Notes under the pieces: generated by a model
Seen by the model: only the letters and a program-made list of their open reading frames with translations
The model's database searches: none
Told to the model about the DNA's origin: nothing
Program-made: the position numbers and the translations under genes
Part shown: positions 26,013 to 34,231 of the stretch, piece by piece
Layout of the letters: every line of letters begins with the position of its first letter
How positions within the stretch are numbered: the stretch's first letter is position 1
Assembly (NCBI RefSeq): GCF_030063415.1
Contig: NZ_JASITA010000003.1
Coordinates: forward strand, 151,600 to 215,599
Length of the DNA: 64,000 bases
Source: Streptomyces sp. H27-C3
GTDB lineage: Bacteria > Actinomycetota > Actinomycetes > Streptomycetales > Streptomycetaceae
Direction: 5' to 3'

Positions 26013-26033
26013 CTTCCCGCCTTTGGCGGGGAA
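26013..26033 (+). other. Hairpin in the gap between cvnA1 and the small repeat protein
   Basis: TTCCCGCC-TTT-GGCGGGGAA forms a short stem with one bulge, inside the gene-free gap 25550-26122. The flanking AT-richer bases are unlike the surroundings. It vaguely recalls the end hairpins of IS200/IS605 elements, but no transposase or second end is visible. Confidence 0.3.
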
Positions 26034-26122
26034 TTGGATGTTTAGCCTGACCCTTTACAGGGATGGCGAAACCGACAATCAGCGCGCCCAGGGCGCCCGT
26101 ACGGACAGGGTCACAGCACCAG

Positions 26123-26314
26123 ATGAAGACGACGACGATGTTCCGCAACATTGCCAACCCCCGGCGCACCACGCTGATGCACCTCGCCGACTCCACGGAC
26201 CTGCAGCGCGCCGAGCAGCCGGAGCACACCGTCGACCTCCCCGCCGTGACGGCCAACCCCCGGCGCACCATCCTGATGGACGCGCCCGCTCTGATGGACG
26301 CCCCCGCCGCATAG
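26123..26314 (+). CDS. Small conserved-looking protein with internal NPRRT repeat
   Basis: 63 aa from ATG 26123 (ATG 26138 and 26063 are alternatives; none has a strong ribosome site). The sequence contains the same module twice: IANPRRTTLMHLA near the N terminus and TANPRRTILMDAPA near the C terminus, joined by an acidic EQPEHTVDLPAV linker. No signal peptide or membrane span. I recall similar small proteins in other Streptomyces but no known function. It precedes the FAH-family hydrolase gene by 108 nt on the same strand. Confidence 0.55.
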   Translation: MKTTTMFRNIANPRRTTLMHLADSTDLQRAEQPEHTVDLPAVTANPRRTILMDAPALMDAPAA

Positions 26315-26422
26315 GCGACGCCCGGCAGTACGAGAGGTGGGAGCCGTCGGTCGCGTTAGCCTGGAGCGTCAGTCTCCGGCCAGTCGGCCAGTCCAGTAAG
26401 CAGTGAGGGGCGGCACCATCCC

Positions 26423-27211
26423 GTGCGCATCGCCAGGTTCTCCATCGACGGCAATGTCGCCTTCGGCGCGGTCGAGGGCGACAGCGCCCCGGGCGCCGGG
26501 GCCGATCTCGTCCTCGACATCATCAAGGGCGTCCCGTACGGAGACTTCGAGCTCTCCGGGGTCAAGGTCCCGCTGAGCAAGGTCCGCCTCCTGCCGCCAG
26601 TGCTCCCCAGCAAGGTTGTGGCCGTCGGCCGCAACTACGCGGAGCACGCGGCGGAGCTCGGCAACGAGGTGCCCGACGTCGCCATCACCTTCCTCAAGCC
26701 GTCCACCTCGGTGATCGGCCCCGGCGGGGAGATCGGCTACCCGTCCTTCTCCAGCGACCTGCACCACGAGGCCGAGCTGGCCGTGGTCATCGGCCGGATG
26801 TGCCGCGAGGTCCCGCGCGAGCGCGTCAAGGACGTCATCTTCGGCTACACCTGCGCCAACGACATCACCGCACGCGACGTGCAGGCACGCGAGAAGCAGT
26901 GGGCCCGCGCCAAGGGCTTCGACGGCTCCTGCCCGCTCGGCCCCTGGGTGGAGACCGACCTCGACCCCGGCGACCTCACGATCCAGTGCACGGTCAACGG
27001 CGAACAGCGCCAGCTCGGACGCACCAGCGAGATGGTCCGCTCAGTGGAGGACCTGATCGTCCACATCACCGAGGCCATGACGCTGCTCCCGGGCGACGTC
27101 ATCCTCACCGGCACCCCCGCGGGTGTCGGACCCCTGAACGTCGGCGACGAGGTCGCCGTCACCATCGAAGGCATCGGCACTCTCACCAATAAGGTGATCA
27201 AGCGTGGCTAG
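26423..27211 (+). CDS. Fumarylacetoacetate hydrolase-family protein
   Basis: 262 aa from GTG 26423. The FAH-fold signatures are GRNYAEHAAELG, the metal-binding HHEAELAVVIGR, DITARDVQ and ILTGTPAGVGP. The family covers acylpyruvases, oxaloacetate decarboxylases and 2-hydroxyhepta-2,4-diene-1,7-dioate isomerases, and the exact reaction cannot be set. The gene overlaps the start of gltX by 8 nt, so the two are translationally coupled, a pairing conserved in Streptomyces as far as I recall. Confidence 0.9.
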   Translation: MRIARFSIDGNVAFGAVEGDSAPGAGADLVLDIIKGVPYGDFELSGVKVPLSKVRLLPPVLPSKVVAVGRNYAEHAAELGNEVPDVAITFLKPSTSVIGPGGEIGYPSFSSDLHHEAELAVVIGRMCREVPRERVKDVIFGYTCANDITARDVQAREKQWARAKGFDGSCPLGPWVETDLDPGDLTIQCTVNGEQRQLGRTSEMVRSVEDLIVHITEAMTLLPGDVILTGTPAGVGPLNVGDEVAVTIEGIGTLTNKVIKRG

Positions 27212-28688
27212 CGCAACCCCCCCCTCGGTCCGTGTCCGTTTCTGTCCCTCGCCGACCGGCAACCCGCACGTGGGTCTGGTCCGCACCGCCCTGTTCAACT
27301 GGGCGTTCGCCCGGCACACCGGCGGCACCATGGTCTTCCGCATCGAGGACACCGACGCCGCGCGCGACTCCGAGGAGTCGTACAACCAGCTGCTCGACTC
27401 GATGCGCTGGCTCGGTCTCGACTGGGACGAGGGCCCCGAGATCGGCGGCCCGCACGCCCCCTACCGCCAGTCCGAGCGCATGGACATCTACGCGGACATC
27501 GCGAAGAAGCTCCAGGACGCCGGGCACGCGTACGACTGCTACTGCAGCGCGCCCGAGCTCGACGAGCGCCGCGCCGCGGCCCGCGCCGCCGGCCGTCCGT
27601 CCGGCTACGACGGTCACTGCCGTGACCTCGGCGCCGGGCAGGTCGAGGCGTACAAGGCCGAGGGCCGCCCCTCGATCGTCCGCTTCCGGATGCCCGACGA
27701 GCCGATCACCTTCACCGACCTGGTGCGCGGCGAGCTGACCTTCACCCCGGAGAACGTCCCCGACTTCGGCATCGTGCGTGCCAACGGCGCCCCGCTGTAC
27801 ACGCTCGTCAACCCGGTCGACGACGCCCTGATGGAGATCACCCACGTCCTGCGCGGTGAGGACCTGCTGTCCTCCACCCCCCGCCAGGTCGCGCTTTACA
27901 AGGCCCTCATCGAGCTGGGCCTCGCCAAGTACGTGCCGGTCTTCGGCCACCTGCCGTACGTCATGGGCGAGGGCAACAAGAAGCTCTCCAAGCGCGACCC
28001 CGAGGCGTCCCTGAACCTCTACCGGGAGCGCGGTTTCCTCCCCGAGGGCCTGCTGAACTACCTCTCCCTCCTGGGCTGGTCGTTCTCGGCGGACGAGGAC
28101 GTCTTCACGGTGGCCCAGCTCATCGAGAAGTTCGACATCGCGGACGTCAACGCCAACCCGGCCCGCTTCGACCTGAAGAAGGCCGAGGCGATCAACGCCG
28201 ACCACATCCGCATGCTCGATGTGAAGGCGTTCGCCGAGGCGTGCACCCCCTGGCTGCGGGCCCCGTTCGCGAACTGGTCCCCCGAGGCCTTCGACCAGGT
28301 GGCCTGGGAAGCGATCGCCCCGCACGCCCAGACCCGGCTGCAGGTCCTCTCGGACATCACGGCCAACGTCGACTTCCTCTTCCTCGACGAGCCCTTCCAC
28401 GACGAGGTGTCCTGGGCGAAGGCGATGAAGGGCGAGCCGGCAGCGCTCCTCACCACCGCCCGCGCCAAGCTGGAAGCGGCGGACTGGTCCAGCGCCGAGG
28501 CCCTCAAGGAGGCCGTCCTGGCCGCCGGCGAGGCGCACGGCCTCAAGCTCGGCAAGGCGCAGGCCCCGGTCCGCGTCGCGGTCACCGGACGCACGGTCGG
28601 CCTGCCGCTCTTCGAGTCCCTGGAGATCCTGGGCAAGGAGAAGACCCTGGTCCGGATCGACGCGGCCCTGGCCAAACTGGCCGCGTAA
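27204..28688 (+). CDS. gltX: Glutamyl-tRNA synthetase
   Basis: 494 aa, class I synthetase. The HIGH-equivalent is in PSPTGNPHVGLVRTALFNW, the KMSKS-equivalent is KLSKRDPE, and the four-helix anticodon-binding region is at the C terminus. GTG 27204 lies inside the 3' end of the preceding gene. Streptomyces lack GlnRS, so GltX should charge both tRNA-Glu and tRNA-Gln, the latter corrected by GatCAB. A tRNA-Gln/Glu cluster lies 0.9 kb downstream. An 18-bp terminator follows. Confidence 0.97.
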   Translation: MASATPPSVRVRFCPSPTGNPHVGLVRTALFNWAFARHTGGTMVFRIEDTDAARDSEESYNQLLDSMRWLGLDWDEGPEIGGPHAPYRQSERMDIYADIAKKLQDAGHAYDCYCSAPELDERRAAARAAGRPSGYDGHCRDLGAGQVEAYKAEGRPSIVRFRMPDEPITFTDLVRGELTFTPENVPDFGIVRANGAPLYTLVNPVDDALMEITHVLRGEDLLSSTPRQVALYKALIELGLAKYVPVFGHLPYVMGEGNKKLSKRDPEASLNLYRERGFLPEGLLNYLSLLGWSFSADEDVFTVAQLIEKFDIADVNANPARFDLKKAEAINADHIRMLDVKAFAEACTPWLRAPFANWSPEAFDQVAWEAIAPHAQTRLQVLSDITANVDFLFLDEPFHDEVSWAKAMKGEPAALLTTARAKLEAADWSSAEALKEAVLAAGEAHGLKLGKAQAPVRVAVTGRTVGLPLFESLEILGKEKTLVRIDAALAKLAA

Positions 28689-28707
28689 CCCGTAGTCGTA
28701 CGACGCC

Positions 28708-28747
28708 CCGCGGGGCCCGTGAGCCACTCGGCTCACGGGCCCCGCGG
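28708..28747 (+). terminator. Terminator of gltX
   Basis: A perfect 18-bp stem (28708-28725 with 28730-28747) with a 4-nt ACTC loop, 20 nt after the gltX stop. Confidence 0.8.
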
Positions 28748-28821
28748 CGCTTTCGGGGGCCGGGTGTCGGGTAGACACCCCCCCAGCGGCGGGACGCCGC
28801 ATGACCGGAAGGTTCGTATCC

Positions 28822-29550
28822 ATGCCGATCCGCGCAGTTGTCTGGGACATCGACGACACGATCTTCGACTACGCGAGCGCCGACCGCGCCGGTATGCGCG
28901 ACCACCTCAGGGCCGAGGCGCTGCTCGGCGAGGTGGTGTCCGCGGAGTCCGCCGAGCAGGCCCTGGCCCGCTGGCGCGAGATCACCGAGGCCCAGTGGCT
29001 CCGCTTCGCCGCAGGCGAGGCGACCTTCGAGGACCAGCGCCGCGAGCGCGTGCGCGTCTTCCTGGGGCGAGGGCTGACCGACACCGAGGCGGACGCCTGG
29101 TTCAAGCGGTACGTCGCCCACTACGAGGCCGCCTGGAAGCTGTTCCCCGACACTCTCCCGGCGCTGGACCTGCTGGCGGCGGACTACCGCCACGCCGTCC
29201 TGTCGAACTCCAGCGTCCACAACCAGGACCGCAAGCTCCGCGTCCTGGGCGTGCGCGACCGCTTCGAGGCCCTGCTGTGCGCCGCCGAACTCGGGGTGTC
29301 CAAGCCCGCCGCGGAGGCCTTCCACGCCGCCTGTGACGCGCTGGCGCTGCCGCCTGGCGAGGTCGCGTACGTCGGTGACCAGCCGGACATCGACGCCCGT
29401 GGCGCCGACGAGGCGGGCCTGTCGGGCATCTGGCTCGACCGCGGCGGACACGGCGGCCGTCCCGAACTCGCGCGCATCACCGGCCTCGACCAGCTTCCCG
29501 GCCTGCTGCGTGGCAATACACGTTTTGGAGCGCCGTCCACCTTCGGGTAA
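28822..29550 (+). CDS. HAD-family hydrolase (haloacid dehalogenase-like phosphatase)
   Basis: 242 aa. Motif I is VWDIDDTIFDY (nucleophile Asp in DIDDT), motif II VLSNSS, the motif III Lys lies in GVSKPAAEAF, and motif IV is VGDQPDIDARGA. A helical cap (about residues 20-100) makes it a subfamily I phosphatase. ATG 28822 is preferred over 28801 because GGAAGG sits upstream and the HAD core begins at once. The substrate is unknown. The tRNA promoter overlaps its stop codon. Confidence 0.88.
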   Translation: MPIRAVVWDIDDTIFDYASADRAGMRDHLRAEALLGEVVSAESAEQALARWREITEAQWLRFAAGEATFEDQRRERVRVFLGRGLTDTEADAWFKRYVAHYEAAWKLFPDTLPALDLLAADYRHAVLSNSSVHNQDRKLRVLGVRDRFEALLCAAELGVSKPAAEAFHAACDALALPPGEVAYVGDQPDIDARGADEAGLSGIWLDRGGHGGRPELARITGLDQLPGLLRGNTRFGAPSTFG

Positions 29551-29553
29551 TGT
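29525..29553 (+). promoter_or_regulatory. Promoter of the tRNA-Gln/Glu cluster
   Basis: TTGGAG (29525-29530), a 17-nt spacer and TAATGT (29548-29553) match the principal sigma consensus well. The -10 box overlaps the stop codon of the HAD gene. Transcription would start near 29560 and enter the tRNA genes. Confidence 0.55.
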
Positions 29554-29610
29554 TCTTCCTGCGCCGCTCAAGAGGTCCGAAAGGCCCGGGAGGGCAGCGC
29601 ACACCAAACA

Positions 29611-29635
29611 AACCCCCATCAGGGGGTTGAGTTTT
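29611..29635 (+). terminator. Short hairpin with T tail before the first tRNA
   Basis: AACCCCC-ATCA-GGGGGTT is followed by GAGTTTT. It may terminate HAD-gene transcripts or be part of the tRNA precursor leader. Confidence 0.45.
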
Positions 29636-29637
29636 GG

Positions 29638-29709
29638 TGGGCTATGGTGTAATTGGCAGCACGAGGGTTTCTGGTTCCCTTAGTCTAGGTTCGAGTCCTG
29701 GTAGCCCAG
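29638..29709 (+). tRNA. tRNA-Gln (CTG)
   Basis: 72 nt. Acceptor TGGGCTA pairs with TAGCCCA; T arm GGTTCGAGTCC; anticodon loop TTCTGGT gives CUG. CCA is not encoded. The base pair next to the anticodon loop is a T-T mismatch. Sequence identical to 29985-30056. Confidence 0.95.
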
Positions 29710-29730
29710 CTCGCAGAGCTCATCTGCAAG

Positions 29731-29803
29731 GCCCCCGTTGTGTAGCGGCCTAGCACGCCGCCCTCTCAAGGCGGTAGCGCCGGTTCGAATCCGGTCGGGG
29801 GTA
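29731..29803 (+). tRNA. tRNA-Glu (CTC), copy 1
   Basis: 73 nt. Acceptor GCCCCCG pairs with CGGGGGT; anticodon arm CCGCC-CTCTCAA-GGCGG gives CUC; T arm CGGTTCGAATCCG. CCA is not encoded. Confidence 0.95.
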
Positions 29804-29867
29804 CAGATCCTTATCTTTCCACCGCCTCCGGGTCGCACCTGGATGCGGTGACGTAGGGATCGCCAAG

Positions 29868-29940
29868 GCCCCCGTTGTGTAGCGGCCTAGCACGCCGCCC
29901 TCTCAAGGCGGTAGCGCCGGTTCGAATCCGGTCGGGGGTA
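29868..29940 (+). tRNA. tRNA-Glu (CTC), copy 2
   Basis: Identical to the copy at 29731-29803, separated from it by 64 nt of unrelated spacer. Confidence 0.95.
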
Positions 29941-29984
29941 CTGGTTCCATCGAACCAAACGGACCGTAATGGTCTATACCACCA

Positions 29985-30056
29985 TGGGCTATGGTGTAAT
30001 TGGCAGCACGAGGGTTTCTGGTTCCCTTAGTCTAGGTTCGAGTCCTGGTAGCCCAG
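29985..30056 (+). tRNA. tRNA-Gln (CTG), copy 2
   Basis: Identical to 29638-29709. The spacer after it (GCTCGCAGA...CTGCAAG) also matches the spacer after the first tRNA-Gln, showing that the Gln-Glu unit was duplicated. Confidence 0.95.
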
Positions 30057-30078
30057 CTCGCAGATCAGGTTCTGCAAG

Positions 30079-30151
30079 GCCCCCGTTGTGTAGCGGCCTA
30101 GCACGCCGCCCTCTCAAGGCGGTAGCGCCGGTTCGAATCCGGTCGGGGGTA
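30079..30151 (+). tRNA. tRNA-Glu (CTC), copy 3
   Basis: Third identical tRNA-Glu gene; last of the cluster, followed by a terminator hairpin. Confidence 0.95.
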
Positions 30152-30159
30152 CGTACAGA

Positions 30160-30190
30160 AGAAGGCTCTCCGCTCAGCGGGGGGCCTTCT
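30160..30190 (+). terminator. Terminator of the tRNA cluster
   Basis: AGAAGGC (30160-30166) pairs with GCCTTCT (30184-30190) around a further CT-rich/G-rich inner stem, 8 nt after the last tRNA. Confidence 0.6.
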
Positions 30191-30209
30191 CGCATGTACA
30201 CCGCGGTCG

Positions 30210-30743
30210 GTGCCCTATCGCAGCCCGTCGCGGCGGCAGGACAATCCGCGCACGGCACTCCTCGAAGGCGGGTACCTGACGGTCGCCGCAGCCGATCTGC
30301 GGACCGGGGACCACGCCTGCCTCTTCTACGGCTCGGAGGCCGAACAGCTCGCGGAGCTCGGCTCGTTGGTCGTCGCCGGAAACCGGGCGCGGAGCGCGGG
30401 CCTGACGGGCGCGCGGCTGACGATGGCCCAGATCGTCGCCAACGAGGCGCTGATGCACCTCCTGCGGTGGGGGCAGCGGGGCGGGCGGCCGAGCGAAGCG
30501 GCCGACGCGCGGGTGTGCACCTGGGAGGAGCCCGGCATTCTCACCTGGGACCTGTTCGCCACCGAGCGCTCGGCGGCCCCGGCCGCCTGGGCCGGGTTCG
30601 CACCGCCCGACGCCGACGCCGGCCCCGACGACGGGCTCTGGCCGATCCGCAATCTCCGCGAGTCGGTGGAGTTCAGGACCGTGGAGGGGCGGCCGCGGCT
30701 GCGCCTGCGGTACGCGGGAGCGGGCAACGCCGAGCGGCTGTGA
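30210..30743 (+). CDS. Compact MEDS-like sensor with C-terminal ATPase-like domain
   Basis: 177 aa from GTG 30210. The N-terminal DLRTGDHACLFYGSEAEQLAEL matches the MEDS (DcmR-type sensory) signature. The C-terminal half (residues about 95-170: VCTWEEPGILTWDL, then GPDDGLWPIRNLRESVEFRTVEGRPRLRLRY) aligns with the end of the anti-sigma-type HATPase found behind MEDS domains in actinobacteria. The middle (MEDS core plus N box) is much shorter than in the usual ~300-aa proteins, so it may be a reduced, possibly non-ATP-binding version. It is convergent with ndgR. Confidence 0.6.
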   Translation: MPYRSPSRRQDNPRTALLEGGYLTVAAADLRTGDHACLFYGSEAEQLAELGSLVVAGNRARSAGLTGARLTMAQIVANEALMHLLRWGQRGGRPSEAADARVCTWEEPGILTWDLFATERSAAPAAWAGFAPPDADAGPDDGLWPIRNLRESVEFRTVEGRPRLRLRYAGAGNAERL

Positions 30744-30752
30744 GGCGTCCGC

Positions 30753-31472
30753 TCAGCCGCCGGTGCGGCGCAGGGCCTCCGAGAGGCGTGCGGCCGAGTC
30801 GATGATCGCCTGGGCGTGCATCCGGCCCGGGTGACGGGTCAGCCGCTCGATCGGCCCCGAGACGGAGACCGCGGCGACGACCCGGTTGGACGGGCCGCGC
30901 ACCGGCGCCGACACCGAGGCCACGCCCGGCTCGCGTTCGCCGATCGACTGGGCCCAGCCCCGGCGGCGTACGCCCGAGAGCGCGGTCGCCGTGAAGCGGG
31001 CGCCCTGCAGGCCGCGGTGGAGGCGTTCGGGCTCCTCCCAGGCCATCAGGATCTGGGCCGACGAGCCGGCCTTCATGGTGAGCGTGGAGCCGACCGGCAC
31101 GGTGTCCCGCAGTCCGGACAGCCGCTCCGCCGCCGCCACGCAGATCCGCATGTCTCCCTGACGGCGGTAGAGCTGGGCGCTCTCGCCGGTCACGTCGCGC
31201 AGATGCGTGAGCACGGGCCCCGCCGTGGCCAGCAGCCGGTCCTCGCCCGCCGCGGCCGAGAGCTCGGACAGCCGGGGGCCGAGAATGAAACGGCCCTGCA
31301 TGTCCCTCGCCACCAGGCGGTGGTGTTCCAGTGCCACGGCCAGTCGGTGCGCCGTGGGTCGTGCGAGCCCGGTCGCCGCGACCAGCCCGGCGAGGGTGGC
31401 CGGACCGGACTCCAGGGCGCTCAGTACCAGAGCCGCCTTGTCGAGAACGCCGACGCCGCTAGAGTTGTCCAT
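30753..31472 (-). CDS. ndgR: IclR-family regulator NdgR
   Basis: 239 aa. An N-terminal winged helix ([36 protein letters not shown]) precedes an IclR effector domain ([18 protein letters not shown], then [19 protein letters not shown]). It lies divergently from leuCD, the placement of NdgR/LtbR, IclR regulators known in Streptomyces and Corynebacterium to control leuCD and amino-acid-dependent growth. The upstream ORF extension to 31658 runs through the operator region and is rejected as the start. Two inverted repeats in the shared intergenic region are candidate binding sites. Confidence 0.93.
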   Translation of the reverse strand: MDNSSGVGVLDKAALVLSALESGPATLAGLVAATGLARPTAHRLAVALEHHRLVARDMQGRFILGPRLSELSAAAGEDRLLATAGPVLTHLRDVTGESAQLYRRQGDMRICVAAAERLSGLRDTVPVGSTLTMKAGSSAQILMAWEEPERLHRGLQGARFTATALSGVRRRGWAQSIGEREPGVASVSAPVRGPSNRVVAAVSVSGPIERLTRHPGRMHAQAIIDSAARLSEALRRTGG

Positions 31473-31486
31473 GCGTCGATACTCGC

Positions 31487-31503
31487 GTCTCACTCTGTGA
31501 AAC
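31487..31503. promoter_or_regulatory. Candidate NdgR operator 1
   Basis: GTCTCAC-TCT-GTGAAAC, an imperfect 7-bp inverted repeat (one mismatch) just upstream of the ndgR start. Confidence 0.4.
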
Positions 31504-31531
31504 GCAAGTTCAATTTTCCGGTGAACTTGCG
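31503..31531. promoter_or_regulatory. Candidate NdgR operator 2
   Basis: A perfect 10-bp inverted repeat, CGCAAGTTCA and TGAACTTGCG, with a 9-nt AT-rich spacer, midway between ndgR and leuC. Confidence 0.5.
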
Positions 31532-31645
31532 AATCTGTACAGGGGGCCGCATAGCGGCCTGTCGTCACCGTCCTGTACGGGGGTCCGGACGGGGACGCAC
31601 CGATCTCTAGTTGGGCCGGCGAAGGTGCCGGCCGAAGGGAAAGCG

Positions 31646-33070
31646 ATGGGTAGGACACTCGCGGAGAAGGTCTGGGACGACCACGTCGTCAGGCACGTGG
31701 AGGGCGAGCCCGACCTCCTCTTCATCGATCTGCACCTGCTGCACGAGGTGACCAGCCCGCAGGCCTTCGACGGCCTGCGCAAGACCGGTCGCCAGGTCCG
31801 GCGCCTCGACCTCACCATCGCGACCGAGGACCACAACACCCCGACGATCGACATCGACAAGCCGATCGCCGACCCGGTCTCCCGGATCCAGCTGGAGACG
31901 CTGCGCAAGAACTGCGCGGACTTCGGTGTGCGGCTGCACTCGCTCGGCGATGTCGAGCAGGGCGTCGTCCACGTGGTGGGACCGCAGCTGGGACTGACCC
32001 AGCCCGGCACCACCGTGGTCTGCGGCGACTCCCACACCTCCACCCACGGCGCGTTCGGCGCGCTGGCGTTCGGCATCGGCACCTCGCAGGTGGAGCACGT
32101 ACTGGCCACCCAGACCCTGCCGATGGCCCCGCCGAAGACCATGGCCATCACGGTCGAGGGCGAACTGCCCGACGCCGTCACCGCCAAGGACCTGATCCTC
32201 GCCATCATCGCGAGGATCGGCACCGGCGGCGGCCAGGGATACGTCCTGGAATACCGCGGCTCCGCCATCGAGAAACTCTCGATGGAAGCCCGGATGACCA
32301 TCTGCAACATGTCGATCGAAGCGGGCGCGCGGGCCGGAATGATCGCCCCGGACCGGACGACGTTCGACTACCTCCAGGGCCGGGTGCACGCCCCGCAGGG
32401 CGCGGACTGGGACGCCGCCGTCGCGTACTGGCAGACCCTGCGCACCGACGACGACGCCGTTTTCGACGCCGAGGTCTTCATCGACGCCGCCGAACTGGCC
32501 CCGTTCGTCACCTGGGGCACCAACCCGGGCCAGGGCGCGCCCCTGACGGAGAACGTCCCCGACCCCGCTTCGTACGAGGACGCTTCGGAGCGCTTCGCCG
32601 CCGAAAAGGCCCTGGAGTACATGGGGTTGACCGCCGGGCAGGCGCTGCGTGACATCACCGTCGACACCGTCTTCGTAGGTTCCTGCACCAATGGCCGTAT
32701 CGAGGACCTGCGCGTCGCCGCCGCCATCATGGACGGCCGCAGGGTGGCCGAGGGCGTACGCATGCTGGTCGTCCCCGGCTCGGTCCGGGTCGCCCTGCAG
32801 GCCATCGAGGAGGGCCTGGACAAGGTGTTCACGGCCTCCGGCGCCGAATGGCGGCACGCGGGCTGCTCGATGTGTCTGGGCATGAACCCGGACCAGCTGG
32901 CCCCCGGTGAGCGCTGCGCGTCGACCTCCAACCGCAACTTCGAGGGCAGGCAGGGCAAGGGCGGCCGAACGCACCTGGTGTCGCCGCAGGTCGCCGCCGC
33001 CACCGCGGTGCTGGGCCATCTGGCCGCGCCCTCCGATCTGTCCCAAGCCCCCACGCCCGCGGGAGTCTGA
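31646..33070 (+). CDS. leuC: 3-isopropylmalate dehydratase large subunit
   Basis: 474 aa aconitase-superfamily enzyme. It opens with [14 protein letters not shown], has the [30 protein letters not shown] signature, and supplies the 4Fe-4S cysteines in [10 protein letters not shown] and [14 protein letters not shown] 31646 is chosen because GAAGGGA lies 5 nt upstream; an earlier in-frame GTG at 31625 lacks one. With LeuD it isomerises 2-isopropylmalate, and in many bacteria also citramalate from CimA, whose gene is at 3606. Divergent from ndgR. Confidence 0.97.
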   Translation: MGRTLAEKVWDDHVVRHVEGEPDLLFIDLHLLHEVTSPQAFDGLRKTGRQVRRLDLTIATEDHNTPTIDIDKPIADPVSRIQLETLRKNCADFGVRLHSLGDVEQGVVHVVGPQLGLTQPGTTVVCGDSHTSTHGAFGALAFGIGTSQVEHVLATQTLPMAPPKTMAITVEGELPDAVTAKDLILAIIARIGTGGGQGYVLEYRGSAIEKLSMEARMTICNMSIEAGARAGMIAPDRTTFDYLQGRVHAPQGADWDAAVAYWQTLRTDDDAVFDAEVFIDAAELAPFVTWGTNPGQGAPLTENVPDPASYEDASERFAAEKALEYMGLTAGQALRDITVDTVFVGSCTNGRIEDLRVAAAIMDGRRVAEGVRMLVVPGSVRVALQAIEEGLDKVFTASGAEWRHAGCSMCLGMNPDQLAPGERCASTSNRNFEGRQGKGGRTHLVSPQVAAATAVLGHLAAPSDLSQAPTPAGV

Positions 33071-33075
33071 GAATC

Positions 33076-33669
33076 ATGGAAGCTTTCACCGCACACACCG
33101 GCCGGGCCGTCCCGCTGCGCCGCAGCAACGTCGACACCGACCAGATCATCCCGGCCCACTGGCTGAAGAAGGTCACCCGCGACGGCTTCGAGGACGGGCT
33201 CTTCGAGGCCTGGCGCAAGGACCCGCAGTTCATCTTCAACCGCCCGGAGCGCACGGGCGCCACGGTTCTGGTGGCAGGGCCCGACTTCGGCACCGGCTCC
33301 TCGCGCGAACACGCCGTCTGGGCGCTGCAGAATTACGGCTTCAAGACCGTGATCTCCTCCCGGTTCGCCGATATCTTCCGGGGCAACTCGCTCAAGAACG
33401 GCCTGCTCACGGTCGTACTGGAGCAGAAGGTCGTGGACGCGCTCTGGGATCTGGTCGATGAGGACCCCACGGCCGAGATCACCGTGGACCTCCGAGACCG
33501 CCAGGTACGCGCCGAAGGCATCACCGCCGACTTCGAACTCGACGAAAATGCCCGCTGGCGACTGCTCAACGGTCTGGACGACATCAGCATCACCCTCCAG
33601 AACGAGCCGGACATCGCCGCATACGAGGCCGGCAGGCCCACTTTCAAGCCAAGTACCGTGCAGGTCTGA
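33076..33669 (+). CDS. leuD: 3-isopropylmalate dehydratase small subunit
   Basis: 197 aa swivel domain. RRSNVDTDQIIPAHWLKKV near the N terminus, then GPDFGTGSSREHAVWALQNYG and SSRFADIFRGNSLKNGLL, are the substrate-binding signatures. It starts 5 nt after leuC and is followed by a terminator, giving a two-gene operon. Confidence 0.97.
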   Translation: MEAFTAHTGRAVPLRRSNVDTDQIIPAHWLKKVTRDGFEDGLFEAWRKDPQFIFNRPERTGATVLVAGPDFGTGSSREHAVWALQNYGFKTVISSRFADIFRGNSLKNGLLTVVLEQKVVDALWDLVDEDPTAEITVDLRDRQVRAEGITADFELDENARWRLLNGLDDISITLQNEPDIAAYEAGRPTFKPSTVQV

Positions 33670-33687
33670 CCCCTCGCATCACCCAAG

Positions 33688-33714
33688 TGCCCCCGACCGT
33701 CACGGTTGGGGGCA
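33688..33714 (+). terminator. Terminator of leuCD
   Basis: An 11-bp stem with one G-U pair (33688-33698 with 33704-33714) and a 5-nt loop, 18 nt after leuD. Confidence 0.7.
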
Positions 33715-33859
33715 TTCGGGTGTTCCGGCCCCAACTCCCTTGACGCAGCGGGGAGATGGAGGCGTCCCGGGACCCCGAACAGGCCTCTTTTGGAGGCCTC
33801 GATTCCGCTAGTTGCCCCCGCCGGAGGCGACAACTCGCCCCAGATGGCACAATCGGTGC

Positions 33860-34087
33860 ATGGAACGCGACAGCCAACTCGAGCTCTACGTGGCAGTCGC
33901 GGACCGATTGAAAGAAGCACACACGGCAGTGCGCACACTGCAAGTCCCGGAGGGCGTACGCATGGCGCTGTCCCGGAAGCTGCTGGTCATAACGGCCGCG
34001 GCGAAACATGATCTCACCGATGCCGCAAGGCGCCTGGACAGGTTGATGAAGGACCTCGACGAGGGTCGATTCCCTGAAGGCGACTAG
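33860..34087 (+). CDS. Small conserved helical protein of unknown function
   Basis: 75 aa, charged and probably all-helical (LELYVAVADRLKEAHTAVRTL, then LLVITAAAKHDLTDAARRLDRLMKDLDEGRFP), with no membrane or signal segment. It lies between leuCD and the HU gene, a position I recall as conserved in Streptomyces. A CACAAT box 6 nt before the ATG and the lack of a ribosome site raise the possibility of a leaderless mRNA. Function unknown. Confidence 0.75.
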   Translation: MERDSQLELYVAVADRLKEAHTAVRTLQVPEGVRMALSRKLLVITAAAKHDLTDAARRLDRLMKDLDEGRFPEGD

Positions 34088-34150
34088 GCCTTTGGAACTC
34101 CCCGAAGGTCTACTTCGTTGCGGCACTAGGGTGATTAGCCCGTTTCGTGT

Positions 34151-34179
34151 TTGATTTGCGGTATATATCTGCCTAACGT
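34151..34179 (+). promoter_or_regulatory. Promoter of hupS
   Basis: TTGATT (34151-34156), a 17-nt spacer and TAACGT (34174-34179) lie in an unusually AT-rich stretch, giving a start near 34186 and a leader of about 45 nt. Confidence 0.55.
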
Positions 34180-34231
34180 GCGAAAAAGCTTGAACACATT
34201 CGTTCTGGCAATGTCTCCGAAGGGGAAGACA

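Noticed and set aside
26013..26063. Complete IS200/IS605 element
   Set aside because: Only one hairpin resembling an element end is present; no TnpA/TnpB frame and no second end.
29821..29867. Possible sixth tRNA between the two tRNA-Glu copies
   Set aside because: The 64-nt spacer has no cloverleaf; it is not a decayed tRNA as far as I can see.
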